The notes: generated from the letters alone by a model not told the origin. A DNA stretch of 64,000 nt from PALSA-610 sp038239145 (GCA_038239145.1 JBBSFB010000003.1:1-64000); one strand, 5' to 3'; counted from the first letter of the stretch, positions 33,988-42,591 are shown. Translations and numbers: made by a program.

Positions 33988-34570
33988 CGGGCCGAGCCCC
34001 CGCCACCTCTCGCGCGGTGCGCTCGTCGCGCTCGTCGTGGTGTCACTCGCCCTTCCGACCGGCGTCCTCGCGCTGATTCTCCACGGCCATCTCTCATCGT
34101 CCGCAGACGTGAGCACCAACGGCCCCCTCGTCACCCCAACGAAGGCCAAGGTCGGCAGCGTTGCGCCCGACTTCACGTTGACGGGTATCGACGGCAAACC
34201 GGTGACGCTGTCGTCGTTCCGCGGACGCATCGTGGTACTCACCTTCTTCGCGTCGTGGTGTCATCCCTGCGAGGAGGAAATGCCTGCGCTGGATCGGGCC
34301 CAGCACGACAACGGCAACCGCATTGCGGTGATCGGTGTGAACTACGAGGACTTTCCCGACGACACCCGGGCCTTCGTGCAGCGCTTGGGGGTGACCTTTC
34401 CCGCGCTGGTCGAGGATTCCTCCGACAATCCTGTCGCGAAGCGCTACGACGTGCACTCGATGCCCGACACCGTGTTCATCGACGCCGGCGGCGTCGTGCG
34501 CCGACGTGTGTTCGGGCCGACGAGCACCCACGACCTGGAGACGGCTCTCGACGCGCTGCTGCGCGCCTGA
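33962..34570 (+). CDS. TlpA/ResA-like membrane-anchored thiol-disulfide protein
   Basis: 202 residues. One N-terminal transmembrane helix (GALVALVVVSLALPTGVLALIL), then a thioredoxin-fold domain with VGSVAPDFTL, FFASWCHPCEEEMP (redox CxxC) and the cis-Pro region HSMPDTVFID. It is exported and anchored, likely reducing cytochrome c or Cu-centre cysteines. The TTG start at 33962 overlaps ctaB by 26 bases; no ATG or GTG precedes the membrane helix. Confidence 0.87.
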   Translation: MPSTPSSTDGPSPRHLSRGALVALVVVSLALPTGVLALILHGHLSSSADVSTNGPLVTPTKAKVGSVAPDFTLTGIDGKPVTLSSFRGRIVVLTFFASWCHPCEEEMPALDRAQHDNGNRIAVIGVNYEDFPDDTRAFVQRLGVTFPALVEDSSDNPVAKRYDVHSMPDTVFIDAGGVVRRRVFGPTSTHDLETALDALLRA

Positions 34571-34571
34571 A

Positions 34572-35300
34572 TTACTCCTCCCAGCGGAAGTAGCGCGCCG
34601 CGAGCAGTGGCGCTCCGACGGCCCAGGCGATCAGAACCGCGAACTCGCCCGCCGGGAACGACTGCGACGCGAGCACGGCCCTCACCGTCTCCGACAGCGC
34701 GGCCGCGGGTAGTGCCTTGGCGAAGTCCTGCATGACGGTGGGGAGCTTGGCGAGCGGGTACGCCATTCCGCCGAGGAACAGCAGAACGAGGAAGAGGCCG
34801 TTGGCGGCGGCGAGGTTCGCTTCCGCCCGCAGCGTCCCGGCCATCAGCATCCCGATCCCCGCGAACGCGATCGTGCCCAGGAGCAGCAATCCCACCGCGG
34901 GGATGATCCCGGCGGGCACATGCCAGCCGATGGCGACGCCCACGACGACGACGAGCACGATCTGCAGGATCTCCAGCGCGAGCACCGTCGCGGTCTTCGC
35001 GACGAGGAGGCCACCGCGTGAAAGCGGCGTGGAACCGAGCCGCTTCAGCACGCCGTAGCGGCGCTCGAAGCCGGTCGCGATACCGAGTGACACCATCGCC
35101 GCGGCCATGACCGCGAGCGACAGCACGCCGGGAACCAAGAAGTCGACCGGATGCGCGAAATCGGTCGAGACCGCGTCGACCTTGGCGAAGAACACGAGAA
35201 TTCCGAGCGGGATCGCGAGCGTGACGATCAGGTTCTCGCCCCGGCGTAGCTGCAGCATCGTTTCGGCACGCGCTTGGGCGAAGAGGGCTCTGCGTTTCAC
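34572..35300 (-). CDS. ABC-2 type transporter permease
   Basis: 242 residues with six predicted membrane segments, including FLVPGVLSLAVMAAAMVSLGIA, ILQIVLVVVVGVAIGW and GLFLVLLFLGGMAYPL, and the ABC-2 pattern ERRYGVLKRLGSTPLSRG. It pairs with the ATPase gene 1 bp upstream to form an exporter of unknown substrate (daunorubicin-resistance type). GTG start at 35300. Confidence 0.88.
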   Translation of the reverse strand: MKRRALFAQARAETMLQLRRGENLIVTLAIPLGILVFFAKVDAVSTDFAHPVDFLVPGVLSLAVMAAAMVSLGIATGFERRYGVLKRLGSTPLSRGGLLVAKTATVLALEILQIVLVVVVGVAIGWHVPAGIIPAVGLLLLGTIAFAGIGMLMAGTLRAEANLAAANGLFLVLLFLGGMAYPLAKLPTVMQDFAKALPAAALSETVRAVLASQSFPAGEFAVLIAWAVGAPLLAARYFRWEE

Positions 35301-35301
35301 G

Positions 35302-36249
35302 TCAGCGAGCCTCTTCGGCGGTGATCTGCAGGAAGACCTCTTCCAGTGACCGGCGCCCGGCCTGCAACGCGGCGAGGGTCACGTTCATATCGCGGAGATG
35401 ACACGCGAGGTCGGCAATGCGCGCCGGCGTGCCCGCCGCGCGCACCACGTACTCGCCCGCGTGGTCTTCCACGACTTCGTGGTCGCCGAGCCCGAGCGCG
35501 CGGGCGATGACGACGACGTCGAGGCCCGGGGCCGACGCGAACCAGATTTCGTCGGCGACCGCGTGCTGGGTCAGCTCCGCAGGCGATCCGAGCGCGGCGA
35601 GCTTGCCGCCGTTCACGATCGCGACGCGATCGCAGAGGTGCTCGGCCTCGTCCATCGCGTGGGTCGTGAGCAACACCGTGACGCCGCGGTCGCGCAGGTC
35701 GCGCACGAGCTGCCACGTGGTGGCGCGGGCGTGCGGATCCATGCCGGCCGTGGGCTCGTCGAGGAAGACGACCTCCGGCTTGCCGATGAGCGCGCACGCA
35801 AGCGACAGCCGTTGCTGTTGACCGCCCGACAGCCGGCGCACCGAGTTGCGAGCGGTATCGCGCAGCCCGACGATGTCGAGCAGCGCTTCCGGTGACTCCG
35901 CGTCGTCGTAATACGCGGCGAAGAGGTTCAGGAGCTCGAGCGGCTTCAGGCCCGGGTAGAGGCCGCCCTCTTGGAGCATCACCCCGATTCGGGGCCGCAG
36001 CGCGGGCGCGTCCCGGACCGGGTCGAGCCCGAGGACCCGCACGGTGCCGAGGTCGGGGGTGCGGTAGCCCTCCAACGTCTCGACCGTCGTGGTCTTGCCC
36101 GCGCCGTTGGGTCCGAGCAAGCCGAACACCTCACCCCGGGCGACGTCGAACGACAGGCCGTCGACGGCCCGGGTGGAGCCGTAGTGCTTGGCGAGACCGA
36201 CAACCGAGATGGCCGGGTCGACGGCCGGATCAAAGGCAGCGGCGGGCAT
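35302..36249 (-). CDS. ABC transporter ATP-binding protein (DrrA-like)
   Basis: 315 residues. Walker A GLLGPNGAGKTTT, signature LSGGQQQRLSLACAL, Walker B VVFLDEPTAGMDP and switch TTHAMDEAEHLCDR are all intact. The extra 80-residue C-terminal domain is typical of DrrA/CcmA-type exporters. A TAGACT -10-like box lies 9 nt before the ATG at 36249. Confidence 0.9.
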   Translation of the reverse strand: MPAAAFDPAVDPAISVVGLAKHYGSTRAVDGLSFDVARGEVFGLLGPNGAGKTTTVETLEGYRTPDLGTVRVLGLDPVRDAPALRPRIGVMLQEGGLYPGLKPLELLNLFAAYYDDAESPEALLDIVGLRDTARNSVRRLSGGQQQRLSLACALIGKPEVVFLDEPTAGMDPHARATTWQLVRDLRDRGVTVLLTTHAMDEAEHLCDRVAIVNGGKLAALGSPAELTQHAVADEIWFASAPGLDVVVIARALGLGDHEVVEDHAGEYVVRAAGTPARIADLACHLRDMNVTLAALQAGRRSLEEVFLQITAEEAR

Positions 36250-36297
36250 GGCGTTCGGAGTCTACGAGCGGCGGTGGGAGTGGTCGCTATCGGTCGG

Positions 36298-37371
36298 TCA
36301 ACGGTCCCGCCAGGCGACGTACGCAGCCAGTTCGTCGAGCCAGCCGCGGGCCGACTCGGCCAGAGGGGCGTTCGCGAGCGCATCGCGCGCAACGGCGACC
36401 AGCCGGGCGATATCCGATTCGATCTGCTCCAACGCGCCGGTCCGCACGAAGACGGCCTGGAGCGACTCGATGTCTGACGCCGACAGCGCGGGGTCACCGA
36501 GATGGCCGAGCAATTCGCGATCGTCGGCGCCGGCGCGTTCGAAGGCCAGCGCCACGAGCGGTGTCGGCTTGCCCTCTCGCAGGTCGTCCCCCACCGGCTT
36601 GCCGGTCAGCTCGGCGTCGCCGAACGCGCCGAGCACGTCGTCGCGGAGCTGGAACGCATGGCCGAGCGGCAGGCCGACTGCGGAGAGCGCTGGACCGAGA
36701 CGACCCAGACCGTCGGCGAGCGCAGCACCGAGATGCAAGGGCCGTTCCACCGTGTACTTGCCCGATTTATAGACCGCGATCCGGTTCGCCAGATCGGCCT
36801 CGGTGCTCGCGGCCGCGGTACCCGCGAGGTCGAGGGACTGGCCGACACAGAGCTCGACGCGCAGTTCGTCGAACACGACGTAGGCAGCGTCGGGCATGCC
36901 CCGCATCAGCACGTCGGCGTAGGTGAACGCGAAATCGCCGACGAGGATCGCCATGCCTTCGCCGAACCGCCGAGGCTCGCCGCGCCAACCGGCGCGCACG
37001 TGGCGTTGGGCGAAGCGGGCGTGCACGGAGTCGTCTCCGCGCCGCATCTCGGAACCGTCCATCACGTCGTCGTGCGCGAGCGCGAACGTGTGCACGAGCT
37101 CGAGCGCGGCCGCAGCGTCGACGACCCGCCCGTCACCGTCATCGCCGTCGGCACCGACGAACGCGCAGTAACAGAACGCGGGGCGCAATCGCTTCCCGCC
37201 CGTGGCGACGAAGCCGCGCAACGCTTCGATCGGTTCCGCGAGGCGAGCATCGACCGCACTCCACCGCGCGAGCTCGGACGCGAGAAGATCGTCGATCCGG
37301 CGCTCGACCCGGCTCGCGAACGGCACCAGCGCCGCGGGGAACGTCGCCTCCTTCGGCCCGGTCGAGGTCAT
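36298..37371 (-). CDS. polyprenyl (geranylgeranyl-type) diphosphate synthase
   Basis: 357 residues. GGKRLRPAFCY, first Asp-rich motif AHDDVMDGSEMRRG and second motif FQLRDDVLGAFGD, plus GKYTVERPLHLG. It condenses isopentenyl diphosphate with an allylic diphosphate; product length cannot be fixed by eye. ATG at 37371 with TACCGT 6 nt upstream. Confidence 0.9.
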   Translation of the reverse strand: MTSTGPKEATFPAALVPFASRVERRIDDLLASELARWSAVDARLAEPIEALRGFVATGGKRLRPAFCYCAFVGADGDDGDGRVVDAAAALELVHTFALAHDDVMDGSEMRRGDDSVHARFAQRHVRAGWRGEPRRFGEGMAILVGDFAFTYADVLMRGMPDAAYVVFDELRVELCVGQSLDLAGTAAASTEADLANRIAVYKSGKYTVERPLHLGAALADGLGRLGPALSAVGLPLGHAFQLRDDVLGAFGDAELTGKPVGDDLREGKPTPLVALAFERAGADDRELLGHLGDPALSASDIESLQAVFVRTGALEQIESDIARLVAVARDALANAPLAESARGWLDELAAYVAWRDR

Positions 37372-37377
37372 GCTCGG

Positions 37378-37383
37378 ACGGTA
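37378..37383 (-). promoter_or_regulatory. -10 element TACCGT for the polyprenyl synthase gene
   Basis: TACCGT (minus) ends 6 nt before the ATG at 37371. Confidence 0.55.
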
Positions 37384-37426
37384 GTCGCCTCCGGGTGGCG
37401 GGAACGGAACGCGCGGCCCGTGGTCG

Positions 37427-37432
37427 TACGCT
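37427..37432 (+). promoter_or_regulatory. -10 element TACGCT for the SCP2 gene
   Basis: TACGCT ends 6 nt before the GTG at 37439; it fixes the start of a gene with no Shine-Dalgarno sequence. Confidence 0.55.
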
Positions 37433-37438
37433 GCCGCC

Positions 37439-37834
37439 GTGCCCGAGTTCCTGTCGGAGATGTGGCTGTGCGACCTCGACGCGGCGGTCCGCGCCGCGAC
37501 CAGCGTGTCGGCCCTCACGCCGATCGTGATTGAGCAGCTCGTCTCGGGCGTGCCCGGCCGGGGCGACGTGCGATACCAGTTCCGGGTCGACTCGGATGGC
37601 GCGTCAGTCGCCGAAGGCAGCACGGTCGAGCCTCCCGACGTGCGGCTCACAACCGACTACGAGACCGCCGTCGCGATCGCCGTGGGTCGGGAGAACGCCC
37701 AGATCGCGCTCGCCCGGGGCCGGCTGCGGCTGGGGGGCGACGTCGAGGCGCTCGTGCGGGGCGCGGCCGCGCTCGGTGCGCTCGACGACGCCACCACCGC
37801 CCTGCGCGACGCCACGACCTACCCGTCGCCGTAG
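37439..37834 (+). CDS. SCP2 sterol-binding-like domain protein
   Basis: 131 residues. The pattern VRYQFRVDSDG, PPDVRLTTDYETAVAIAVGRENAQIALARGRLRLGGDVEAL is the SCP2/sterol-carrier fold, which binds lipids in a hydrophobic pocket. No signal peptide. Divergent from the polyprenyl synthase gene. GTG start at 37439. Confidence 0.8.
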   Translation: MPEFLSEMWLCDLDAAVRAATSVSALTPIVIEQLVSGVPGRGDVRYQFRVDSDGASVAEGSTVEPPDVRLTTDYETAVAIAVGRENAQIALARGRLRLGGDVEALVRGAAALGALDDATTALRDATTYPSP

Positions 37835-37846
37835 GATCCGCGCATC

Positions 37847-38644
37847 ATGTGGGGCGAAGTCACGCCGGCGGAGCGGTTGCGTTCGGTCACCCGGCGCAAC
37901 GTCGACGACGACCGGCTCGCGGCGGCAGCCGCCGATGCGCTCGCCGGGTTCGCCGACGAACCCGCGTCGCTCGTGGTCGCTTGCCGGCGGGTCCTGGCCC
38001 ACCATCGTGCTCACGGCGCGCTCTGGTGGGTGTGCTGCCGGATCCTCGCCGCCGCCGACCCGGCCGCGGCCGCGCACCTTGCGGTCCGCGAGCTCGAGTC
38101 CGACCGCACCGGTGATCGTCTCGGTGCGAGCCTGCCTCTCCTCGACGAGGGCGAGGTCGTCACCGTCGTCGGCTACACCGGGACCATCGACGACGCGCTG
38201 CTCGATCGCTTCGATCTCGTGACGATGGCTGTGCGGGTCGACGGCGACGATCCGTTCGCGTCGTTGCGGCGCCGGCGTAGCGATCACGCGGTGAGGGTCG
38301 TTGACGCCTGGGATCCGGCGCTCGAGACCACGGCGCGACTCCTGGTCTCGGCCACGGCGATCGGTCCCGATCGAGCGCTCGTCCCGGCCGGTGCCACCGA
38401 GGTCCTCAACATCATCGGCGTGGGCGCGCGAGAGGTGTGGTTGGTCGGCGGAGTCGGGCGGGTCTTGCCCGCGCGCGTCTACGAGATGGTCGTGTCGTCG
38501 CTGCCGGCAGAGTCCGATTTCGAAGAGATATCGATGCAACGGTTCGATCGCGTCGCCGGCCCCCGCGGGCTTGAACGCCCCGCCGACGCGACCGCACGAG
38601 TCGACTGCCCGGTGGTGCCGGAGCTGCTCCGTCCCCTCGGCTGA
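37847..38644 (+). CDS. hypothetical protein, possible eIF2B/MtnA-like fold
   Basis: 265 residues starting MWGEVTPAERLRSV 12 bp after the SCP2 gene. The N-terminal third is helical; a Rossmann-like part follows (GEVVTVVGYTGTIDDALLDR, SATAIGPDRALVPAGATEVLNI, REVWLVGGVGRVLPARVYEMV). The order strand-Asp/Gly turn-ATAIGPD resembles the ligand site of eIF2B-alpha/MtnA-type isomerases, but no catalytic residue is confirmed. Probably cytoplasmic. Confidence 0.65.
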   Translation: MWGEVTPAERLRSVTRRNVDDDRLAAAAADALAGFADEPASLVVACRRVLAHHRAHGALWWVCCRILAAADPAAAAHLAVRELESDRTGDRLGASLPLLDEGEVVTVVGYTGTIDDALLDRFDLVTMAVRVDGDDPFASLRRRRSDHAVRVVDAWDPALETTARLLVSATAIGPDRALVPAGATEVLNIIGVGAREVWLVGGVGRVLPARVYEMVVSSLPAESDFEEISMQRFDRVAGPRGLERPADATARVDCPVVPELLRPLG

Positions 38645-38661
38645 GCTACGCGACGACGGGA

Positions 38662-39090
38662 TCAGACGTCGATGATGTCGTCGGGCCCGCCGACATGGCG
38701 GTTGCTGCCCGCCGGTCCGCCGAGGTAACTCACCCGGCCCTGGAAGCGCCGCTTGAGCGCGCCCCGGGCGACGACCCGTGTCGGCGGGAACAAGAGGACC
38801 AGCCCGAGCGCGCCGGTCACGAAACCGGGGACGACGAGGAGCACGCCCGCCGAGAGCACGAGGGCGCCGTCGATGAGCTCGTTCGTCGGCATGTGACCGG
38901 CACTGAGTTGCTGGCGAATACGCGAGATCACGCCGAAGCCCGCGTACTTGGTGAGCCACGCACCGCCGATCGAGATGAGCAGCAGCAGCCCGATGGTGTC
39001 GAGCTCACCGATCACGTGCGCAACCTGCACCGCGACGTAGATCTCGACGAGCGGGATGACGATGAAGATCAGCGCGAAGACCGCGAGCAC
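38662..39090 (-). CDS. FxsA-family membrane protein
   Basis: 142 residues from a GTG at 39090. FALIFIVIPLVEIYVAVQVAH is the FxsA N-terminal helix, followed by TIGLLLLISIGGAWLTKYAGF, GALVLSAGVLLVVPGFVTGALGLVLLFPPTR and a Gly/Asp tail. In E. coli FxsA suppresses F-exclusion of phage T7; the role in actinobacteria is unknown. Confidence 0.87.
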   Translation of the reverse strand: MLAVFALIFIVIPLVEIYVAVQVAHVIGELDTIGLLLLISIGGAWLTKYAGFGVISRIRQQLSAGHMPTNELIDGALVLSAGVLLVVPGFVTGALGLVLLFPPTRVVARGALKRRFQGRVSYLGGPAGSNRHVGGPDDIIDV

Positions 39091-39167
39091 CCCTCGATCG
39101 TAGCCACGGTTGGGCGGGCCAAGGTCCGGTCCCGGCAAGGTCCGGGCTGGAGGGCAGGCGCTCTGCG

Positions 39168-39173
39168 TACGAT
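39168..39173 (+). promoter_or_regulatory. -10 element TACGAT for the 39181 methyltransferase gene
   Basis: TACGAT ends 7 nt before the ATG at 39181. Confidence 0.5.
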
Positions 39174-39180
39174 CGGAACC

Positions 39181-39972
39181 ATGGACGAAGAAGTGGTGGC
39201 ACTGTGGGCCCGCGCGGCGCCGACCTATGAGACCGAGGTGCCGTACTTCCGCTCGATGGGCGAACGCATCGTCGCCCACGCCGCACTCTTGCGCGGGCAA
39301 CACGTCCTCGACGTCGCGTGCGGGAAAGGGGCCACGCTGATTCCAGCCGCCTCCGTGGTCGGCGACAAAGGTCGTGTCGTCGGCATCGACATCGTTCCCG
39401 CAATGGTCGACGGCGCGCGCCTGGCGGCGGCCGCGGCCGGGCTTCGCAACGTCACGGTCGAGGTCATGGACGGTGAGGCACTCGAGTTGGCGCCCGCATC
39501 GTTCGACGTGGTGATCAGTGCGTTCGGTCTCGGATTCCTCCGCCCAGAGCGAGCGTTGCCGGAGATCCACCGGGTGCTTCGCGACGGCGGACGCTTCGTC
39601 ACGAGCGTGCCGCTCGGCGGCGGGCCGAACTGGGCCTTCTTCGGTGAGCTGTGCGAACGCTACGGATTGACGTCGACCGCGCATCCGGGCGGCGCGAACG
39701 CGCCATCGGGCGACCAAGCGGCCCGAGTCTTCTCTGCCGCCGGATTCACGATGGGACCTCCCATCGCGGACTCGGTATCGGTCACGTTTCCCGACGAAGA
39801 GTCATGGTGGCGATGGGCCTGGTCGCACGGCCAACGCGCGTTCCTCGAACATCTCGACGAGGGTCGCGTGGCGGAGTTCAAGGACAACGCCTTCACCGCG
39901 TTGCGCTCTTGCCGGACACCGGAAGGATTCCTGCTCGAGCAGCAGTTCCTCGTCCTGAACGCAGGGACTTGA
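39181..39972 (+). CDS. class I SAM-dependent methyltransferase (UbiE-like)
   Basis: 263 residues. Motif I HVLDVACGKGATLIPAA, motif II VVGIDIVPAMVDGAR, motif post-II MDGEALELAPASFDVVISAFGLGFLR and the ubiE-like IHRVLRDGGRFVTSVP. Substrate unknown. The start at 39181 is favoured by the -10 box; the frame is open upstream but overlaps fxsA. Confidence 0.87.
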   Translation: MDEEVVALWARAAPTYETEVPYFRSMGERIVAHAALLRGQHVLDVACGKGATLIPAASVVGDKGRVVGIDIVPAMVDGARLAAAAAGLRNVTVEVMDGEALELAPASFDVVISAFGLGFLRPERALPEIHRVLRDGGRFVTSVPLGGGPNWAFFGELCERYGLTSTAHPGGANAPSGDQAARVFSAAGFTMGPPIADSVSVTFPDEESWWRWAWSHGQRAFLEHLDEGRVAEFKDNAFTALRSCRTPEGFLLEQQFLVLNAGT

Positions 39973-40046
39973 CGCTTCGACGCGACCGCATTCTCGGCGG
40001 GGATGGTCTCGGTGCAGGCGGACTTCACATTGGCCAATAGCAGCGT

Positions 40047-40772
40047 CTACCGGGGCGTCAACACGCAGAACTCGTTGCCGTCGGGATCGGCCATGACCAC
40101 CCAGCTGACGTCGCCCTGGCCGATGTCGATTCGAGTCGCGCCCAGCGAAATCAGTTGGTCCACCTCCGTGAGCTGATCACTACCGTTCGACGGAGCGATG
40201 TCGAGGTGCATGCGGTTCTTCCCCGCCTTCGCTATGAGCGGCGTACCGCTCCACGTGATCATCGGACCGGCGCCGTCCGGCGCGCGGATCGCGGTCTCTT
40301 CGTCCTGATCCCACACCAACGGCCATCCGAGCGCGGCGCTCCAGAAGTGGCCGGTCTCCTTCGAACCGTCGCAGTTGATCGCGCCGAGGCGCCCGCGACC
40401 GGCGAGAAAGTTGTTCGTCGGCTCGATGATGCAGAGCTCGTTGCCCTCGGGGTCGGCGAGCACGACATGAGATTCGGCCGGGTCCTGACCGATGTCGATG
40501 TGACGGGCGCCGAGCTCGATCAAACGTGCGACCGTTTCGTTCTGGTCATCGATGGACGTGGTCGTGAGATCGAGATGGTTTCGGTTCTGGCTCGTCTTCT
40601 TGTCCGGAACCGATTCGAAGATGATCCGGAACTGGGTGCCATCCGTCGGCACGAGAGCGATCTCGTCGTCGATCTCCTCGTCGACGTCCCAGCGCAGCGC
40701 TTCGGCCCAGAAGCGCGCGAGGAGGAGCGGATCGTTCGCGTCGAGGCACAGGGCGATCACTTGCGCAGTCAT
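40047..40772 (-). CDS. VOC-family protein, tandem glyoxalase/dioxygenase-like domains
   Basis: 241 residues with two VOC modules. The first (1-115) has FWAEALRWDVD, NRNHLDLTTT and HVVLADPEGNELCIIEP; the second (120-241) has FWSAALGWPLVWDQ, NRMHLDIAPS and VVMADPDGNEFCVLTP. Family members include glyoxalases, ring dioxygenases and antibiotic-binding proteins; no specific one is indicated. SD GAGGAGG precedes the ATG at 40772. Base composition looks less GC-rich than neighbouring operons. Confidence 0.85.
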   Translation of the reverse strand: MTAQVIALCLDANDPLLLARFWAEALRWDVDEEIDDEIALVPTDGTQFRIIFESVPDKKTSQNRNHLDLTTTSIDDQNETVARLIELGARHIDIGQDPAESHVVLADPEGNELCIIEPTNNFLAGRGRLGAINCDGSKETGHFWSAALGWPLVWDQDEETAIRAPDGAGPMITWSGTPLIAKAGKNRMHLDIAPSNGSDQLTEVDQLISLGATRIDIGQGDVSWVVMADPDGNEFCVLTPR

Positions 40773-40857
40773 CTCGACCCTCCTCGTCGGCTCCGCAGAA
40801 TCTCGTACCTCACACTATTGACGGGCGCGGACTATCTGCGGCGGGCTCGAGCCTTTG

Positions 40858-40911
40858 CATTGTGGGTGTGGGTTTGGCGGTGGGGTTCCAGCGGAGGAGT
40901 CGAAGACTCCT
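40858..40911 (-). pseudogene. remnant of a DUF222/HNH endonuclease 3' end
   Basis: A 42-bp segment (40864-40905) is nearly identical to 41543-41585 in the broken HNH gene; read on the minus strand it encodes the tail LRLLRWNP then, one base out of frame, HRQTHTHN. Copy 1 reads WNHHRQTHTQQ. A single-base deletion separates the frames, so this is a decayed copy of the HNH motif's last segment with no intact gene around it. Confidence 0.7.
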
Positions 40912-40933
40912 GAGCCATGGGTAATGGGTCCGG

Positions 40934-41440
40934 CTACCCGAGCCGGAACTCGCCTCTCGGATTCGGGCACTCGGTGATGTACCGCCGAAGCTGCGCAAAG
41001 CTCTCGAGCAGAGCGCGGAAGGTCAGGAGCTGTTCGACCCGTTGTGCATCTGCCCACTCGTACCCGCCGTATTCGATCCGGATCGACGAAGCCAACGACG
41101 AACCTTCCGACATGATCGGCTTCGGTTCGGGAAAGCCCGACACTTCGGCTGCGAACGCCGGGATGACTTGGATCGCGTCGAACCGGCGGTTGAAGATCGT
41201 TGAAACATGTTCGACAGCCCATAGCGCGCCAGCCTCCAGCCCGAATTCAGCTAGCCCGCGTTTAAGCATGTCGACCGCTGGTTCGTCGTCGTTCATCGAC
41301 GTGCCCGGAATCTGCCAGAAGCGGTGCCCGCCGAAGAATGCATCCGCCTTCTCCTGTGAGGCCTCGAGTACCAGGTATCGCAAACCGTCGCCTGCGCGCG
41401 AGAAAACCCAGAGCTCGGCAACATTCGCAAGGATCTTCAT
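40934..41440 (-). CDS. Nudix hydrolase-like protein with degenerate Nudix box
   Basis: 168 residues. MKILANVAELWVFSRAGDGLRYLVLEAS and FWQIPGTSMNDDEPAVDMLKRGLAEFGLEAG follow the Nudix fold, but the box GX5EX7REUXEEXGU is degraded: after the Gly the Glu spacing is off and the REUxEE core is RGLAEF. Metal-dependent hydrolysis may be lost. The ATG at 41440 overlaps the end of the frame-shifted HNH reading, probably by chance. It sits between two copies of an HNH tail segment and is visibly lower in GC than the window. Confidence 0.68.
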   Translation of the reverse strand: MKILANVAELWVFSRAGDGLRYLVLEASQEKADAFFGGHRFWQIPGTSMNDDEPAVDMLKRGLAEFGLEAGALWAVEHVSTIFNRRFDAIQVIPAFAAEVSGFPEPKPIMSEGSSLASSIRIEYGGYEWADAQRVEQLLTFRALLESFAQLRRYITECPNPRGEFRLG

Positions 41441-42591
41441 CTCGCAAGCCTTGCACCCTGTGAGTACGTCGCCGCGTCTATCGGTGCGATCCGGGACTTC
41501 GGCACGATCCGCCCCGGGTTCGGGCGCGGGTTCGGGCTTGTTGGGTGTGGGTTTGGCGGTGGTGGTTCCAGCAGAGGAGTTGAAGGTTTCGAGGTCGGTG
41601 GGCCGACGCGTGTCCACCACCAGATGTGGTGGGCTTGACAGTCGCTTGGGGGGCGGGTGCAGGCGGAGTGTTGGCAGTGCCGGTCGCGGGCGACCAGGGC
41701 GTTCCACAGTGCGTTGGAGACGGTCGGCGTGGAGCGTCCGAGGTCGAGGACTTCGGACTTGCCGGCCATGATGATCCGGCTGATCGTGCAGTCACACGCG
41801 AGCAGCTCGATCATGGTGACCGAGAGGCTGGCCGGGTGATGCAGCTCGGCCCGAACCTTGATGGTTTCGGCGGGCGTGACTTGGTCGAGGTCGTCGAGCA
41901 TCACGATCGCGCTCAGGTGGGGGCGGACGCCGTGACTTTCGCCGAGCTCACCGTGATCGAGTGCCCGGCGGCAGATGTTCGTGAGCGCGTCGACACGGCG
42001 GGCAGCAGTGCAACGGGGATCGCCGGGTTGGAGGTCGCGTCACCTCTCGGCGTCGATCGCGGCGGCGAGGACTTGTCCGGTGAGTGTGGCGAAGGTGCCG
42101 CGCAGGTCGTAACGGCCGTGCAACGATTCTGACAGGTAGAGCGCGCGGGCGTCGAAGTCGTTCTCGTCGGTCGTGGCGCCGTCGTCACCGTCGATGGCGT
42201 CGGTGAGGGCGCGCACGACGGCGGCGAGCTCTTTGGGTGTGTATTCGCGGGCGACGTCGACCAGCTGGGTTTCGACGTCGGCGAGCGCGGCGGCGCGTTT
42301 GTCCGTGTACGCGTTGGCGAGTACTTGGACGTGACGTTGGGAGATGTCGCCGTCGAGGTACGCGGCGCAGACCAGAGGAAGCTTGGCGAGTTTGCGGGCG
42401 GGGTCGACGTAGTGGTTCGCGACACCGTGGTCCATCCGGCACGCGGCCCGGATCGAGGCGGCGGCGCTCAGTGATCCGTCGAGGGTCCAGTCGTGGGATC
42501 GGTCGTACTCGGCGACTTGGACGAGCCATTCGGCTTCGAGCGCGTCTACGGCCCGACGCTTCGCCGCGAGACTCTCAACCGTAGCGAACAT
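41437..42591 (-). pseudogene. DUF222/HNH endonuclease (13E12-repeat family), disrupted
   Basis: From the ATG at 42591 (MFATVESLAAKRRAVDALEAEW) the DUF222 domain runs to a premature in-frame TGA at 42042-42040; the same frame then continues (TAARRVDALTNICRRALDHGE, PHLSAIVMLDDLDQ) to the HNH half RDRHCQHSACTRPPSDCQAHHIWWWTR. There the remainder is split over three frames: PTDLE in one and NLQLLCWNHHRQTHT in another, which implies two further indels. Intact homologues end in about this HNH motif. Three independent lesions make an inactive gene more likely than sequencing error. Confidence 0.85.

Noticed and set aside
41437..41440. ATGA coupling between the HNH gene and the Nudix-like gene
   Set aside because: The HNH frame reaching 41437 is beyond the frameshifts, so the overlap is probably fortuitous.
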